The notes beneath the pieces were generated by a model. The model was not told the DNA's origin, ran no database searches, and was given only the letters and a program-made list of their open reading frames with translations. Shown one piece after another: positions 1-7,639 of a DNA stretch of 60,439 nt. The DNA comes from Hungatella sp. UBA3048 (lineage in GTDB: Bacteria > Bacillota > Clostridia > Lachnospirales > Lachnospiraceae), in assembly GCA_002367105.1 (NCBI GenBank), contig DFCS01000035.1:12033-72471 (forward strand), read 5' to 3'. Within the stretch, counting starts at the first letter, position 1. The number at the start of each line of letters is the position of its first letter. Position numbers and translations under genes: made by a program.

Positions 1-48
1 CCCCCTGGTCCCAAACCAGGTACTCTAGCCAAACTGAGCCACACCCCG
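1..48 (-). tRNA. tRNA-Pro (anticodon TGG), 3' part cut off by the window edge
   Basis: Read on the minus strand, the sequence starts CGGGGTGTGGCTCAG and has a D-arm followed by an anticodon stem CCTGG / CCAGG closing the 7-base loop TTTGGGA. That places TGG as the anticodon (proline, CCA codons). The variable loop, T-arm and acceptor 3' strand lie beyond position 1. A consensus promoter sits about 55 bases upstream on the same strand. Confidence 0.9.
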
Positions 49-103
49 ATAGTGAAAGTATTTTCTATCTTTCGCTTGGTTGCTTTTCCGCAACGCAAGA
101 GTT

Positions 104-132
104 ATTATATATGATGGATATCATTTTGTCAA
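104..132 (-). promoter_or_regulatory. Vegetative promoter of the tRNA-Pro gene
   Basis: On the minus strand there is a perfect TTGACA (132 to 127), a 17-base spacer and a perfect TATAAT (109 to 104), an ideal sigma-A promoter. Transcription would start near position 97 and run into the tRNA. Confidence 0.85.
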
Positions 133-215
133 CATTATTTTAGAAAAAATTTCAAATTCGTAATTAAGCCTGTATTTATGCGGTTTTTTAGGAAAAATGG
201 CCCTGAAATGGGAGG

Positions 216-248
216 AACCGGCAGGTACATAAAATGTTCCTGCCGGTT
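216..248. repeat. Perfect 10-bp inverted repeat in a gene-free stretch
   Basis: AACCGGCAGG (216-225) and CCTGCCGGTT (239-248) are exact reverse complements around a 13-base loop that itself holds ACAT/ATGT. Neither side has the T-run of an intrinsic terminator. The 49-520 interval otherwise holds only the tRNA promoter and the probable ogt promoter. It could be a protein-binding palindrome or an RNA hairpin; its role is unknown. Confidence 0.6.
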
Positions 249-460
249 GAGTATGAAAAATAAAAAGTCAATGTTAAAAGGGTGGGGTTCCTTTACAATA
301 TTTAGTATACGCGGAAAATATGACCGAAGTTTGACTAAGCCATAAACATTTCATAAAAAGACTAAAAGAATTATGAGAAATATTTGAAAAAACAGATAGC
401 TTACTACTTTTGGCCCTATAATAATGATTGAAAGAAGAGGTCGTCTCTAAGCTTTGTATA

Positions 461-469
461 TGATATAAT
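461..469 (+). promoter_or_regulatory. Probable extended -10 promoter element for ogt
   Basis: TGATATAAT is an extended -10 element (TG, one base, TATAAT) 52 bases upstream of the ogt start. No good -35 hexamer is seen at 17 bases. Confidence 0.45.
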
Positions 470-520
470 ATAATTAGATGAAAACATGGTACAGCTCATA
501 AGAGAAAGAAGGAATTTTAT

Positions 521-988
521 ATGAAGTACTGGGAAATTTATGAAAGCAAAATAGGACCTCTTACCATTCTATGTGATGATGAAGCGCTTCTTAGAATCGA
601 TTTTGGACGGTCGGAGCCTGAGAATGCCGTGAGGAAGCGGACAGAGCTGATCGGGAGAGCAGAAGGCCAATTAGAGGAATATATGGCTGGAAAGAGAACG
701 GTGTTTGATCTGCCTCTTAAACCGGAGGGAACGGAATTTCAAAAAAAGGTTTGGAATGCATTGTTGCTGATTCCCTACGGAGAGACGAAAAGCTATAAGG
801 ATATTGCGGTCATGATTGATAATCCCAAAGGCTGCCGTGCGGTTGGCATGGCTAATAACCGCAATCCCATACCTGTCATCATTCCCTGCCACCGGGTGAT
901 AGGGGCCAATGGAAGCCTGATAGGATATGGCGGAGGCCTGGATATTAAAGTGAAGTTACTGGATCTGGAGTGCACAGAAGCTTCCTAA
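521..988 (+). CDS. ogt: Methylated-DNA--protein-cysteine S-methyltransferase
   Basis: Suicide DNA-repair protein that moves the alkyl group from O6-alkylguanine (and O4-alkylthymine) to its own cysteine. The active-site motif IPCHRVIG is present with the acceptor cysteine at residue 123. The helix-turn-helix DNA-binding segment lies just before it (about 75-118), and the typical C-terminal GYGGGLDIKVKLLDLE block follows. At 155 residues it is a normal stand-alone Ogt without the Ada regulatory domain. An AGAAGGA ribosome site precedes the ATG. It appears monocistronic. Confidence 0.93.
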   Translation: MKYWEIYESKIGPLTILCDDEALLRIDFGRSEPENAVRKRTELIGRAEGQLEEYMAGKRTVFDLPLKPEGTEFQKKVWNALLLIPYGETKSYKDIAVMIDNPKGCRAVGMANNRNPIPVIIPCHRVIGANGSLIGYGGGLDIKVKLLDLECTEAS

Positions 989-1110
989 TATAATTATTAA
1001 GAATTTTTGGTGATTCTTTCAGTTCCTTTAATCCCCTATACATTTGATGCAGATAATGTTATAATCCTCATCGTCACCAGGAAAGAGATTGATGATGAGG
1101 AGTGATTAAA

Positions 1111-1803
1111 ATGAGAAAAAACAAAATGTTGGCAGTAATAGCCATCGCCATGGCAGTTATGATGGCGGCTACGGGCTGTGGATCAAAAGATAATGGGAAA
1201 ACCTCGCAGGATAATCCTACAGAAGTAAGTGCTGCCGAGACGAAAGTAGCAGGTACAGATGAGACTACGTTAGGCGAGGATGAATCTGATAGTGAGGAAG
1301 ACGGAACAGACGGAACCGCCGAAACTACTGCTTCCGATGCAGGAGTCTTAACTTCCGGCGTCTTTACATCGAAATCTGGAAAATATCAGATTACACCGCC
1401 TGAGGGCTGGACCATTGAAGACGATGGAGATGAAAGCTCAGTCGCATTCACCTCTCCCAATGGCAACGATCTGTTAGAAGTTGTCTATGTAGAAGGAGAT
1501 GACGCCGACGGAGCCAGAGAAGTCTATCCGGCTACCATGGAAGAATACAAGGAATTTGTCAGCCGTGGCGAGGATATGGAATTTGTCCGCTATAATGTAG
1601 AAAACGGCAGTGACGGAAGCCAGACGTTCCGCTATGCAATCCGGTATAAGACGAATCAGGATGGGGTCCGCTATTATGCAATTTCCGGTTCCTACAATGC
1701 AGCTACGAAGAAGTACATCAGTGCAGCAGGAACGATTGAATCCCCGGACAGTGCGGTAGAAGGCCAGATTGAAGCAGCACTGGATACCTTAAAACTGAAA
1801 TAA
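1111..1803 (+). CDS. Putative surface lipoprotein, function unknown
   Basis: 230 residues when started at the ATG that follows GAGGAG by 8 bases; a GTG nine bases earlier overlaps that site and is less likely. The N-terminus is a lipoprotein signal (MRKNK, hydrophobic stretch, lipobox AATGC near residue 23). A low-complexity acidic Thr/Ser/Glu/Asp linker follows to about residue 90. The C-terminal 130 residues (KSGKYQITPPEGWTIEDDGDESSVAFTSPNG...) resemble a PsbP/LpqN-like fold, with a GW-containing opening and an alternating beta pattern. I infer an extracytoplasmic lipid-anchored protein; no specific role can be read. Confidence 0.75.
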   Translation: MRKNKMLAVIAIAMAVMMAATGCGSKDNGKTSQDNPTEVSAAETKVAGTDETTLGEDESDSEEDGTDGTAETTASDAGVLTSGVFTSKSGKYQITPPEGWTIEDDGDESSVAFTSPNGNDLLEVVYVEGDDADGAREVYPATMEEYKEFVSRGEDMEFVRYNVENGSDGSQTFRYAIRYKTNQDGVRYYAISGSYNAATKKYISAAGTIESPDSAVEGQIEAALDTLKLK

Positions 1804-1824
1804 AACTGAAAATAAGATAGGTAT

Positions 1825-1869
1825 AAAACAGGGGCAAAAGCATGAATATCTGCTTTTGCCCCTGTTTTT
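1825..1869. terminator. Bidirectional intrinsic terminator
   Basis: AAAACAGGGGCAAAAGCA pairs with TGCTTTTGCCCCTGTTTT, an 18-bp stem with an 8-base loop. It has A-runs on one side and T-runs on the other, so it can end both the lipoprotein gene and the convergent ABC operon. Confidence 0.92.
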
Positions 1870-2446
1870 ACAGTCTTATTAGGGTGCCGTTAAGGAGTGC
1901 CACATCTTCTTCCTGGTGGGTGCTTATGATGACAAGTTTGTCACGGGTCTTTTCTTTGATGTATTGAATTACGGTCCGCTTTGTGATCTCATCAAGACCG
2001 GTAAAGGGTTCGTCCATTAAAATCATGTCACAAGGGACCGACAAGGCTCTTACAATGGCAACACGGCGCTTCATTCCCCCGCTTAAGGTAGACACGGGGC
2101 GGGATAAGGCCTCTTCCGGAAGAAGCCTTAAAAGCTCTTCTCTGGCCTGTGTTCTGCTTCGGGAGGAACGACCGGGGATTACCATGGTAATGTTGTCTGC
2201 CGGGGTAAATGACTCACACAGACGGTTCTCCTGAAACACGGCGGAGGCTCTTGTGCCCTGAAGTCCTTCCATGGATCCGGAGTCAGCCTCTTCAAGTCCC
2301 AGAAGGATCCGGAAGAAAGTGGTTTTTCCGGATCCTGAGGATCCCATGAGACAGTAGACCTGGCCGGAATGAAGGGAAAGATTTACCTGCATAAATACGT
2401 TAAGAGTCCCAAAGGATTTGGACAGATGATTTACCTTTAACTCCAT
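1868..2446 (-). CDS. ABC transporter ATP-binding protein, nitrate/sulfonate/taurine/THI5 type
   Basis: Cytoplasmic ATPase of an importer. Visible motifs are Walker A GSSGSGKTT (about residues 35-43), signature LSGGMKRRVAIVRA, Walker B ILMDEPFTGLDE and a switch histidine in STHQEED. At 192 residues it is short for the SsuB/TauB group (about 240-260), lacking the usual C-terminal extension but with all catalytic motifs. Its start lies 3 bases after the permease stop, so the two are translationally coupled. It is the third gene of a minus-strand operon: binding protein, permease, ATPase. The substrate cannot be read from this subunit. Confidence 0.9.
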   Translation of the reverse strand: MELKVNHLSKSFGTLNVFMQVNLSLHSGQVYCLMGSSGSGKTTFFRILLGLEEADSGSMEGLQGTRASAVFQENRLCESFTPADNITMVIPGRSSRSRTQAREELLRLLPEEALSRPVSTLSGGMKRRVAIVRALSVPCDMILMDEPFTGLDEITKRTVIQYIKEKTRDKLVIISTHQEEDVALLNGTLIRL

Positions 2447-2449
2447 GGA

Positions 2450-3220
2450 TCAGACCTCCTTTCTTTTATGGGATTTCCGGCCGGGACTTGCAAGGCTTAA
2501 AAGCCATAAAAAGAATTTCTCAAAAAGAGCGCTGATTACGATAATAACCAGGGTCCAGGCAAAAAGGTCCGCAGTACTTAAATAAATTTTTGCCATATAG
2601 AGTTTTTCACCGATGGAATGGCTTGGGACGCCGATCACCTCGGCGGCAACCCCGGATTTCCAGCCCATGCCCAAAGCCACCCTGCAGCCGCTTATGAGGT
2701 AGGGAAGAAGGGCGGGGCGGTATATATAAAGGAGCTTCTTTTTGCCTTGCATACGGAACACCCGGGCCATTTCCAAAAGCTTTGGATCGGTACTCATAAA
2801 TCCTGCTATGGTATTTATGTAAATGATGGGGAACACCACAAGAAAGGCGATAAAAACGGACAAATTTTCAGAACCTACCCAGATCAGGGCCAGTATGACA
2901 AAGGAAGCTACCGGAACCGATTTTATCAGGGACATAAGCGGTTCCAGCAAATCCCTTAAAAGGGGGAAACGCCATGCGGCGCCCCCGGCCAGGATTCCTG
3001 AGCCAAAGGCCATAAGGAATCCAAGGCTTATCTTTCCAAAGGAGAGGGCAATGGTTAACCAGAAGCCGGACTTGGCCCCCTGGACCCATAAAGCCTGGAT
3101 CACCTCCAAAGGGCCTACCAGTATGATGCTGTTGTGCACGGACAGGCTTACTGCCTGCCACGCAAGAAGCCAGAGAAAGATAATACCGGCCTTTTTAGCC
3201 GGGAGGGCTGTTGGTTTCAT
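2450..3220 (-). CDS. ABC transporter permease, SsuC/TauC/ThiX-like
   Basis: 256-residue inner-membrane subunit with about six hydrophobic segments. The family EAA loop appears as LLEMARVFRMQGKKKLLYIY, and the central KSVPVASFVILALIWVG segment is characteristic of BPD_transp_1 permeases of the nitrate/sulfonate/THI5 group. It pairs with the downstream ATPase and the upstream binding protein. The C-terminus is basic (RKSHKRKEV), consistent with a cytoplasmic end. Confidence 0.9.
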   Translation of the reverse strand: MKPTALPAKKAGIIFLWLLAWQAVSLSVHNSIILVGPLEVIQALWVQGAKSGFWLTIALSFGKISLGFLMAFGSGILAGGAAWRFPLLRDLLEPLMSLIKSVPVASFVILALIWVGSENLSVFIAFLVVFPIIYINTIAGFMSTDPKLLEMARVFRMQGKKKLLYIYRPALLPYLISGCRVALGMGWKSGVAAEVIGVPSHSIGEKLYMAKIYLSTADLFAWTLVIIVISALFEKFFLWLLSLASPGRKSHKRKEV

Positions 3221-3252
3221 AATGGGATTCTCCTTACAAAGCGTTACCTTTA

Positions 3253-4314
3253 TTATGGCATATAGTAGAAGTCATCGGCTGGCAGTGTTCCGCCCACGGA
3301 AGACGGCTCCATATCGAAAAGAACTTTTAAGTATCCGCTAAGCAGAGATTTCATCTGGTCTCCGTCTACATAGGTGATGCTGCAGTAAGGGATGGCCTTT
3401 TCAGCAACCGGGGCTTTCTCAATGATTCCGGCAGCAGCCACCAGAGCGGCAGTTTCGGCTACATTGGCATTGGCAAATTCAGCGGATTCCTTATGCTCCG
3501 CCATAAAGGTGGCAATGGCATCCCCATGTTCTTTGATCACGTCATTCCGGCAGATGGTAACCCCGGTCACCAGACTGCCGCCGCTTTCGCCGGCTGTGGC
3601 ATCCCATTCTTTTGTTAAGTCAAGAACCATTTTAAGGGAGTCATTCTGAGCCATGGCAGCTGTTACAAAGGGCTGGGGAAGAAGACCTACTGCATCAGGC
3701 TTTTCCTTCAGGATAGAAACGACCTCAGCGGCTTCGGATTTATATTCCAGGGTTACGTCGCCAGCGGTTAATCCGCTGGCTTTAAGCACATGCTGAAGGG
3801 CATAGTCCGGTGTAGTTCCCTTGCCGGTTAAGTAAACGGTCTTACCCTTTAAGTCTGCGGCAGTTTTAATGGAATCATCGGCGGATACCCCGTAGAGAAC
3901 ACCCAGGGTGTTAATATCCAGGACGGTCACCTCATGATTGGTTTTGTTATAAATAATGGAGGCCATGTTGGCGGGCACAAGGGCGACATCCAAATCTTTG
4001 CTTACAATTTTTCCAAGAAGTTCGTCAGCAGCGGTTACCATGGTAAAATCATAGGAGCCTTCTGCATTGCCTTTTTCTGACTGGTCCATCAGCTTTACAA
4101 GGCCCATAGAGGTGGGCCCTTTTAAGGAACCGATCTTTAAGGTATAACGATCAGCAGGTTCTTGTGCTTTTGACGTTTCTTCTGCTGTCTCAGAGGTGGA
4201 TTCCTTTTCAGAGACTGATGTTGCCTGGGGGTTTTCAGCACCGCCCTTTGCACAGCCGGAGAGTACGGCAGCCGTTACGGCAAACGCCATCAATAGGGAT
4301 AATGTTTTTTTCAT
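3253..4314 (-). CDS. ABC transporter substrate-binding lipoprotein, NMT1/THI5-like
   Basis: 353 residues. Lipoprotein signal MKKTLSLLMAFAVTAAVLSGC with the lipidated cysteine at residue 21, then a Glu/Ser/Thr linker, then a two-lobed binding domain beginning YTLKIGSLKGPTSMGLVKLM. DLKGKTVYLTGKGTTPDYAL is the typical NMT1/THI5-SsuA block. Family members bind nitrate, sulfonates, riboflavin or thiamine precursors (HMP), so the substrate is open. It is the first gene of the operon and is preceded by a leader with an intrinsic terminator (4371-4401), which suggests control by premature termination. Confidence 0.88.
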   Translation of the reverse strand: MKKTLSLLMAFAVTAAVLSGCAKGGAENPQATSVSEKESTSETAEETSKAQEPADRYTLKIGSLKGPTSMGLVKLMDQSEKGNAEGSYDFTMVTAADELLGKIVSKDLDVALVPANMASIIYNKTNHEVTVLDINTLGVLYGVSADDSIKTAADLKGKTVYLTGKGTTPDYALQHVLKASGLTAGDVTLEYKSEAAEVVSILKEKPDAVGLLPQPFVTAAMAQNDSLKMVLDLTKEWDATAGESGGSLVTGVTICRNDVIKEHGDAIATFMAEHKESAEFANANVAETAALVAAAGIIEKAPVAEKAIPYCSITYVDGDQMKSLLSGYLKVLFDMEPSSVGGTLPADDFYYMP

Positions 4315-4370
4315 AATGATCCTCGCTTTCTGTCCGTACCTGTTATAGTTCTTTTTTCTTTACGTCCATC

Positions 4371-4401
4371 AAAAAATCCCACACCAAAAGGCATGGGATT
4401 T
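4371..4401 (-). terminator. Intrinsic terminator inside the ABC-operon leader (attenuator)
   Basis: On the minus strand AATCCCATGCC, a TTTT loop and GGTGTGGGATT are followed by TTTTTT: a 10-11 bp stem including two G-U pairs. It lies between the operon promoter and the first start codon (about 57 bases before it), so read-through must be regulated or partial. Confidence 0.85.
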
Positions 4402-4460
4402 CCGGTTTACGTATTCTCCTCGCCTTCACCGTCAGGGATCCTTCCGGGTTAGTACGAACA
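4402..4460 (-). promoter_or_regulatory. Candidate riboswitch or other regulatory leader RNA, unassigned class
   Basis: About 60 bases between the predicted transcription start and the attenuator. On the transcribed strand the leader holds two CCGG tetramers, a GGATCCC block able to pair with GGGATTT of the terminator, and a purine-rich GGTGAAGGCGAGGAGAA segment. I do not find the CTGAGA / thi-box core of TPP, the SAM-I, FMN, lysine, purine or guanidine-I cores, or a T-box sequence. Function is inferred only from position and from the attenuator. Confidence 0.5.
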
Positions 4461-4465
4461 CCTTC

Positions 4466-4495
4466 AGTATATCATTATTCCCCCATATTTGTCAA
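4466..4495 (-). promoter_or_regulatory. Promoter of the ABC importer operon
   Basis: Minus strand: TTGACA (4495 to 4490), an 18-base spacer, TATACT (4471 to 4466) with an upstream TG giving an extended -10. The predicted start is about position 4459, which makes the leader to the attenuator only about 90 bases long. Confidence 0.75.
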
Positions 4496-4563
4496 AATAT
4501 AGATACAGATATATTGGCAGATGTGGTATACTGTATATACCTATGACGATCAAGTCTGACGGT

Positions 4564-4677
4564 AACATTGAAACACCCTGCGGGTATACCTGTATGTCCA
4601 GAAAGCATGGACAAAAACATTGAAACACCCTGCGGGTATACCTGTATGTCCAGAAAGCATGGACAAAAACATTGAAA
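4564..4677 (+). repeat. Tandem 52-bp repeat (two copies plus a 10-base partial third) in the punA leader
   Basis: Copies 4564-4615 and 4616-4667 are identical; 4668-4677 begins a third. Each holds two hairpins: CGGG-TATA-CCTG and TGTCCA-GAAAGCA-TGGACA. A diverged single copy lies at 30669-30719, again just upstream of a ribosome binding site. The third partial copy runs into the AAAGGAG of punA. Identical tandem copies point to recent duplication. Confidence 0.9.
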
Positions 4678-4691
4678 GGAGAAAATGGTAT

Positions 4692-5522
4692 ATGAATGAA
4701 GTATATGCAAAGCTTAAGAATTGTTTGGAAAGTGTGCGGGAGAAGACTGACTTTGTCCCGGAGATAGCTCTGATCCTGGGGTCCGGCCTTGGGGAATATG
4801 CAGAGGAGATAAAGGTAGAGACCTCCATTGACTATAAAGATATTGAAGGATTTCCGGTATCAACGGTGGCAGGCCATAAAGGAAGGTTTGTATTCGGATA
4901 TGTAAATGATGTTCCGGTGGTAATCATGCAGGGACGGGTTCATTTCTACGAGGGATATCCAATGACGGACGTGGTGCTTCCGGCCAGGCTTATGGGCCTT
5001 TTAGGAGCAAAGGTCCTGTTTTTGACCAATGCCTGCGGCGGCGTAAACAAAGAGTTTAAGGCGGGGGATTTCATGCTCATAAGGGATCATATCGCGAGCT
5101 TTGTTCCGTCTCCGTTAATTGGGGCAAATTTAGAAGAGCTGGGACCCAGATTCCCGGATATGAGTGATGTTTACAGCAGAGAGCTTCAGCAGACCATCAG
5201 AGAGGCTGCAGGAGAAGAAGGAATCGGTCTTAGAGAGGGGATTTACATGCAGCTTTCCGGCCCGGCATATGAATCTCCGGCAGAGGTACAGATGTGCCGC
5301 ATTCTGGGAGCTGATGCAGTAGGAATGAGCACAGCCTGTGAAGCAGTTGCAGCAAACCACATGGGGATGAAGGTTTGCGGCGTATCCTGTATCACCAATA
5401 TGGCCTGCGGCATTACGGATCAGCCTTTAAGCCACGGAGAGGTACAAGAGACAGCAGACCGGGTTGCACCTTTGTTTAAAAGGCTGATTACGGCTTCTAT
5501 TACAAAGATCGCAGGTAAATAA
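4692..5522 (+). CDS. punA: Purine nucleoside phosphorylase, trimeric PNP family
   Basis: Cytosolic enzyme that splits guanosine, inosine and their deoxy forms with phosphate into base and (deoxy)ribose-1-phosphate. Family blocks are ILGSGLG (phosphate loop), STVAGHKGRFVFG, MQGRVHFYEGY, LTNACGGVN, MQLSGPAYESPAEVQMCRILGADAVGMST and a late CITNMACG. The 276-residue length is normal. I start at the ATG after AAAGGAG and a 10-base gap; an in-frame TTG 72 bases earlier lies inside the 52-bp repeat and would add a spurious 24-residue tail. It is followed 14 bases later by adenine deaminase, forming a purine salvage pair. Confidence 0.95.
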   Translation: MNEVYAKLKNCLESVREKTDFVPEIALILGSGLGEYAEEIKVETSIDYKDIEGFPVSTVAGHKGRFVFGYVNDVPVVIMQGRVHFYEGYPMTDVVLPARLMGLLGAKVLFLTNACGGVNKEFKAGDFMLIRDHIASFVPSPLIGANLEELGPRFPDMSDVYSRELQQTIREAAGEEGIGLREGIYMQLSGPAYESPAEVQMCRILGADAVGMSTACEAVAANHMGMKVCGVSCITNMACGITDQPLSHGEVQETADRVAPLFKRLITASITKIAGK

Positions 5523-5536
5523 AGGAGGAGTTTCTT

Positions 5537-7288
5537 ATGGATCGGTTGTTAGCAGAACGGGTCTTGGCAGCATCAGGGGCGAAAAAAGCGTCCCTGGTGC
5601 TAAAGAATGCCAGGGTGGTCAATGTTTTTACGGCTGAGCTGGAAAACGGAGATATTGCCATCGAGGAAGGTTACATAGTAGGAGTTGGAGAATATGAAGG
5701 ACAGACAGAGATCGAGCTGGGGGGCGCGGTGGTTTGTCCAGGACTGATTGACGGCCATATTCACCTGGAAAGCTCCATGGTTGCACCGGGAGAATTTGAA
5801 CGCTCTGTGGTGCCTCATGGGACTCAGGCGGTTATTACGGATCCTCACGAGATCGCCAATGTGGCGGGAGCGGAAGGGATCCGCTTTATGATGGAGCGGA
5901 CGAAGGGACTTACCCTTGATGTGTATTTCATGCTACCTTCCTGTGTACCGGCAACAGGGCTGGATGAATCGGGCGCTGTTCTGTCGGCTGAGAATCTTTC
6001 CCCTCTCTATGAAGAGGAACGGGTGCTGGGCCTTGCGGAGCTTATGAACTCCTATGGAACCGTAAGGGCAGACCGTGGAATCCTTGATAAGGTAGAGGAG
6101 GCCAGGAACAGGAATCTCTTAATCGACGGTCATGCTCCCGGGCTTTCCGGCAGGGAACTTAATGCTTATGTGACTGCCGGAGTGCAGTCGGACCATGAAT
6201 GCTCCGATTGGGAAGAGGCCGTGGAAAAGCTTAAGAGAGGCCAGTGGATCATGATCCGGGAGGGCACGGCAGCCAGGAATTTAAATGCCCTTATGCCCCT
6301 GTTCAAGGAGCAGTATTACCACCGCTGCATGCTGGTTACCGATGACAAGCATCCAGGGGATTTGATCCGGCTGGGGCATTTAGACTATATCATTAAAAAG
6401 GCCATTAGCCTGGGGGCTGATCCGGTCCATGCGGTCATGATGGCATCCCTTCATCCGGCTGAGTATTTCGGGCTTCGGGATGTAGGAGCCGTTGCACCGG
6501 GATATAAGGCAAATTTCATAGTTGTTTCTGATCTTAATGAATTTGTGGTAAAGCAGGTATATAAAAACGGAAAGCTTGTGGCAGAAAACGGCGAGATGAA
6601 GGAGGAAATCCTTGCAGCTGAAGAAGGTCGCGTGGAAACGCCTGTCAGAGTGGGAGATTCCTTCCATTTAGACGAGATTCGCCCGGAAGATTTCCATATA
6701 AAGAAAAAAGGCAATACCATCCTGGTACTTTGCCTCACTCCCGGAGAGCTGACCACCAAATCTCTTCTGGCCCCATGGGTTGAAAAGGCGGGGGTCGCTC
6801 CCGGCGTCAACATTGAGCAGGACATTGTGAAAATGGCAGTGTTGGAACGCCATCATAATACCGGCCATATGGGACTTGGATTTTTAGGCGGATATGGCTT
6901 AAAACGGGGCGCAGTGGCCACCAGCATTGCCCACGATTCCCATAACCTGATTGTTGCAGGAACGAATGATGAAGATATGGCTCTTGCCGCCAACATTGTG
7001 AGGAAGAACCGGGGCGGCCTGGCGGTCGTGGCCGATGGGAAGCTTTTGGGTGAGCTGCCTCTTCCCATTGCAGGACTTATGAGCGAGGAGCCGGCTGAGT
7101 GGGTGGATGAAAGGCTGGCAGAACTGAAGGCCCAGACAAGAAGTCTTGGAATCGGCGACAGCATCGATCCCTTCATGACTCTTGCTTTTGCAAGCCTTCC
7201 GGTAATTCCTGAGCTGCGTCTGAATACATATGGCCTTATTGACGTAGAGAAACAGGAGATTTTAGAGACAATTATTTCCTGTATGTGA
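5537..7288 (+). CDS. ade: Adenine deaminase
   Basis: Cytosolic metalloenzyme converting adenine to hypoxanthine and ammonia. The 583-residue length is typical of AdeC. Amidohydrolase metal-binding motifs are present: GHIHLESSMV (about 73-82), the ITDPHEIANV block, IDGHAPGLSG, QSDHECSDWEEA, and LVTDDKHPGDL with the catalytic aspartates. A C-terminal GMSxx/H-rich region (ERHHNTGHMGLGFLGGYGL) is the conserved Ade C-terminal domain. AAAGGAGGAG precedes the ATG. With punA upstream it channels purines to hypoxanthine. Confidence 0.95.
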   Translation: MDRLLAERVLAASGAKKASLVLKNARVVNVFTAELENGDIAIEEGYIVGVGEYEGQTEIELGGAVVCPGLIDGHIHLESSMVAPGEFERSVVPHGTQAVITDPHEIANVAGAEGIRFMMERTKGLTLDVYFMLPSCVPATGLDESGAVLSAENLSPLYEEERVLGLAELMNSYGTVRADRGILDKVEEARNRNLLIDGHAPGLSGRELNAYVTAGVQSDHECSDWEEAVEKLKRGQWIMIREGTAARNLNALMPLFKEQYYHRCMLVTDDKHPGDLIRLGHLDYIIKKAISLGADPVHAVMMASLHPAEYFGLRDVGAVAPGYKANFIVVSDLNEFVVKQVYKNGKLVAENGEMKEEILAAEEGRVETPVRVGDSFHLDEIRPEDFHIKKKGNTILVLCLTPGELTTKSLLAPWVEKAGVAPGVNIEQDIVKMAVLERHHNTGHMGLGFLGGYGLKRGAVATSIAHDSHNLIVAGTNDEDMALAANIVRKNRGGLAVVADGKLLGELPLPIAGLMSEEPAEWVDERLAELKAQTRSLGIGDSIDPFMTLAFASLPVIPELRLNTYGLIDVEKQEILETIISCM

Positions 7289-7397
7289 AAAAGAACAGGA
7301 AATCGATAAAAAATTATTGATAGAGATATAACGATGTGCGATAATATTTCAAAAGGGCAATTGAATATAAGGTAATAAATTTGGAGGGAGAATATTC

Positions 7398-7637
7398 ATG
7401 AGAGTAACAATATGTATAGGGAGCGCATGCCATTTAAAGGGTTCCAGAGAAATCATCGCTCAGCTGCAGACCCTTGTGAAGGAGAACCACCTGGAGGATA
7501 AGGTGGATCTAAATGGGTCTTTTTGCTGCGGCGATTGTGTAAATGGCGTCTGTGTAACCGTGGAAGGTCAGTTATACTCTTTAAAACCAGAAGATACAAA
7601 GGAGTTTTTTAACAAAGAGATCATGGGGAGGCTGTAA
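7398..7637 (+). CDS. Thioredoxin-like [2Fe-2S] ferredoxin, NuoE/HndA-type C-terminal domain only
   Basis: 79 residues with the thioredoxin-like [2Fe-2S] pattern: CIGSACHLKGS (Cys 6, Cys 11) and SFCCGDCVNGVCV (Cys 42/43, 46, 51). It corresponds to the cluster-binding half of NuoE/HndA without the N-terminal helical part. It starts after GGAGGGAG and ends 2 bases before the sensory hydrogenase gene, so the two are surely co-translated. It is probably the electron-transfer partner of that hydrogenase. Confidence 0.88.
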   Translation: MRVTICIGSACHLKGSREIIAQLQTLVKENHLEDKVDLNGSFCCGDCVNGVCVTVEGQLYSLKPEDTKEFFNKEIMGRL

Positions 7638-7639
7638 TC

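Noticed and set aside
4371..4460. TPP riboswitch in front of the THI5-like ABC operon
   Set aside because: The CTGAGA motif and the ACC-CTGATCTGG-type core are not found; kept only as an unassigned leader.
4620..4691. 24-residue N-terminal extension of punA starting at TTG
   Set aside because: It would translate the tandem repeat, and a good ribosome site precedes the ATG at 4692.
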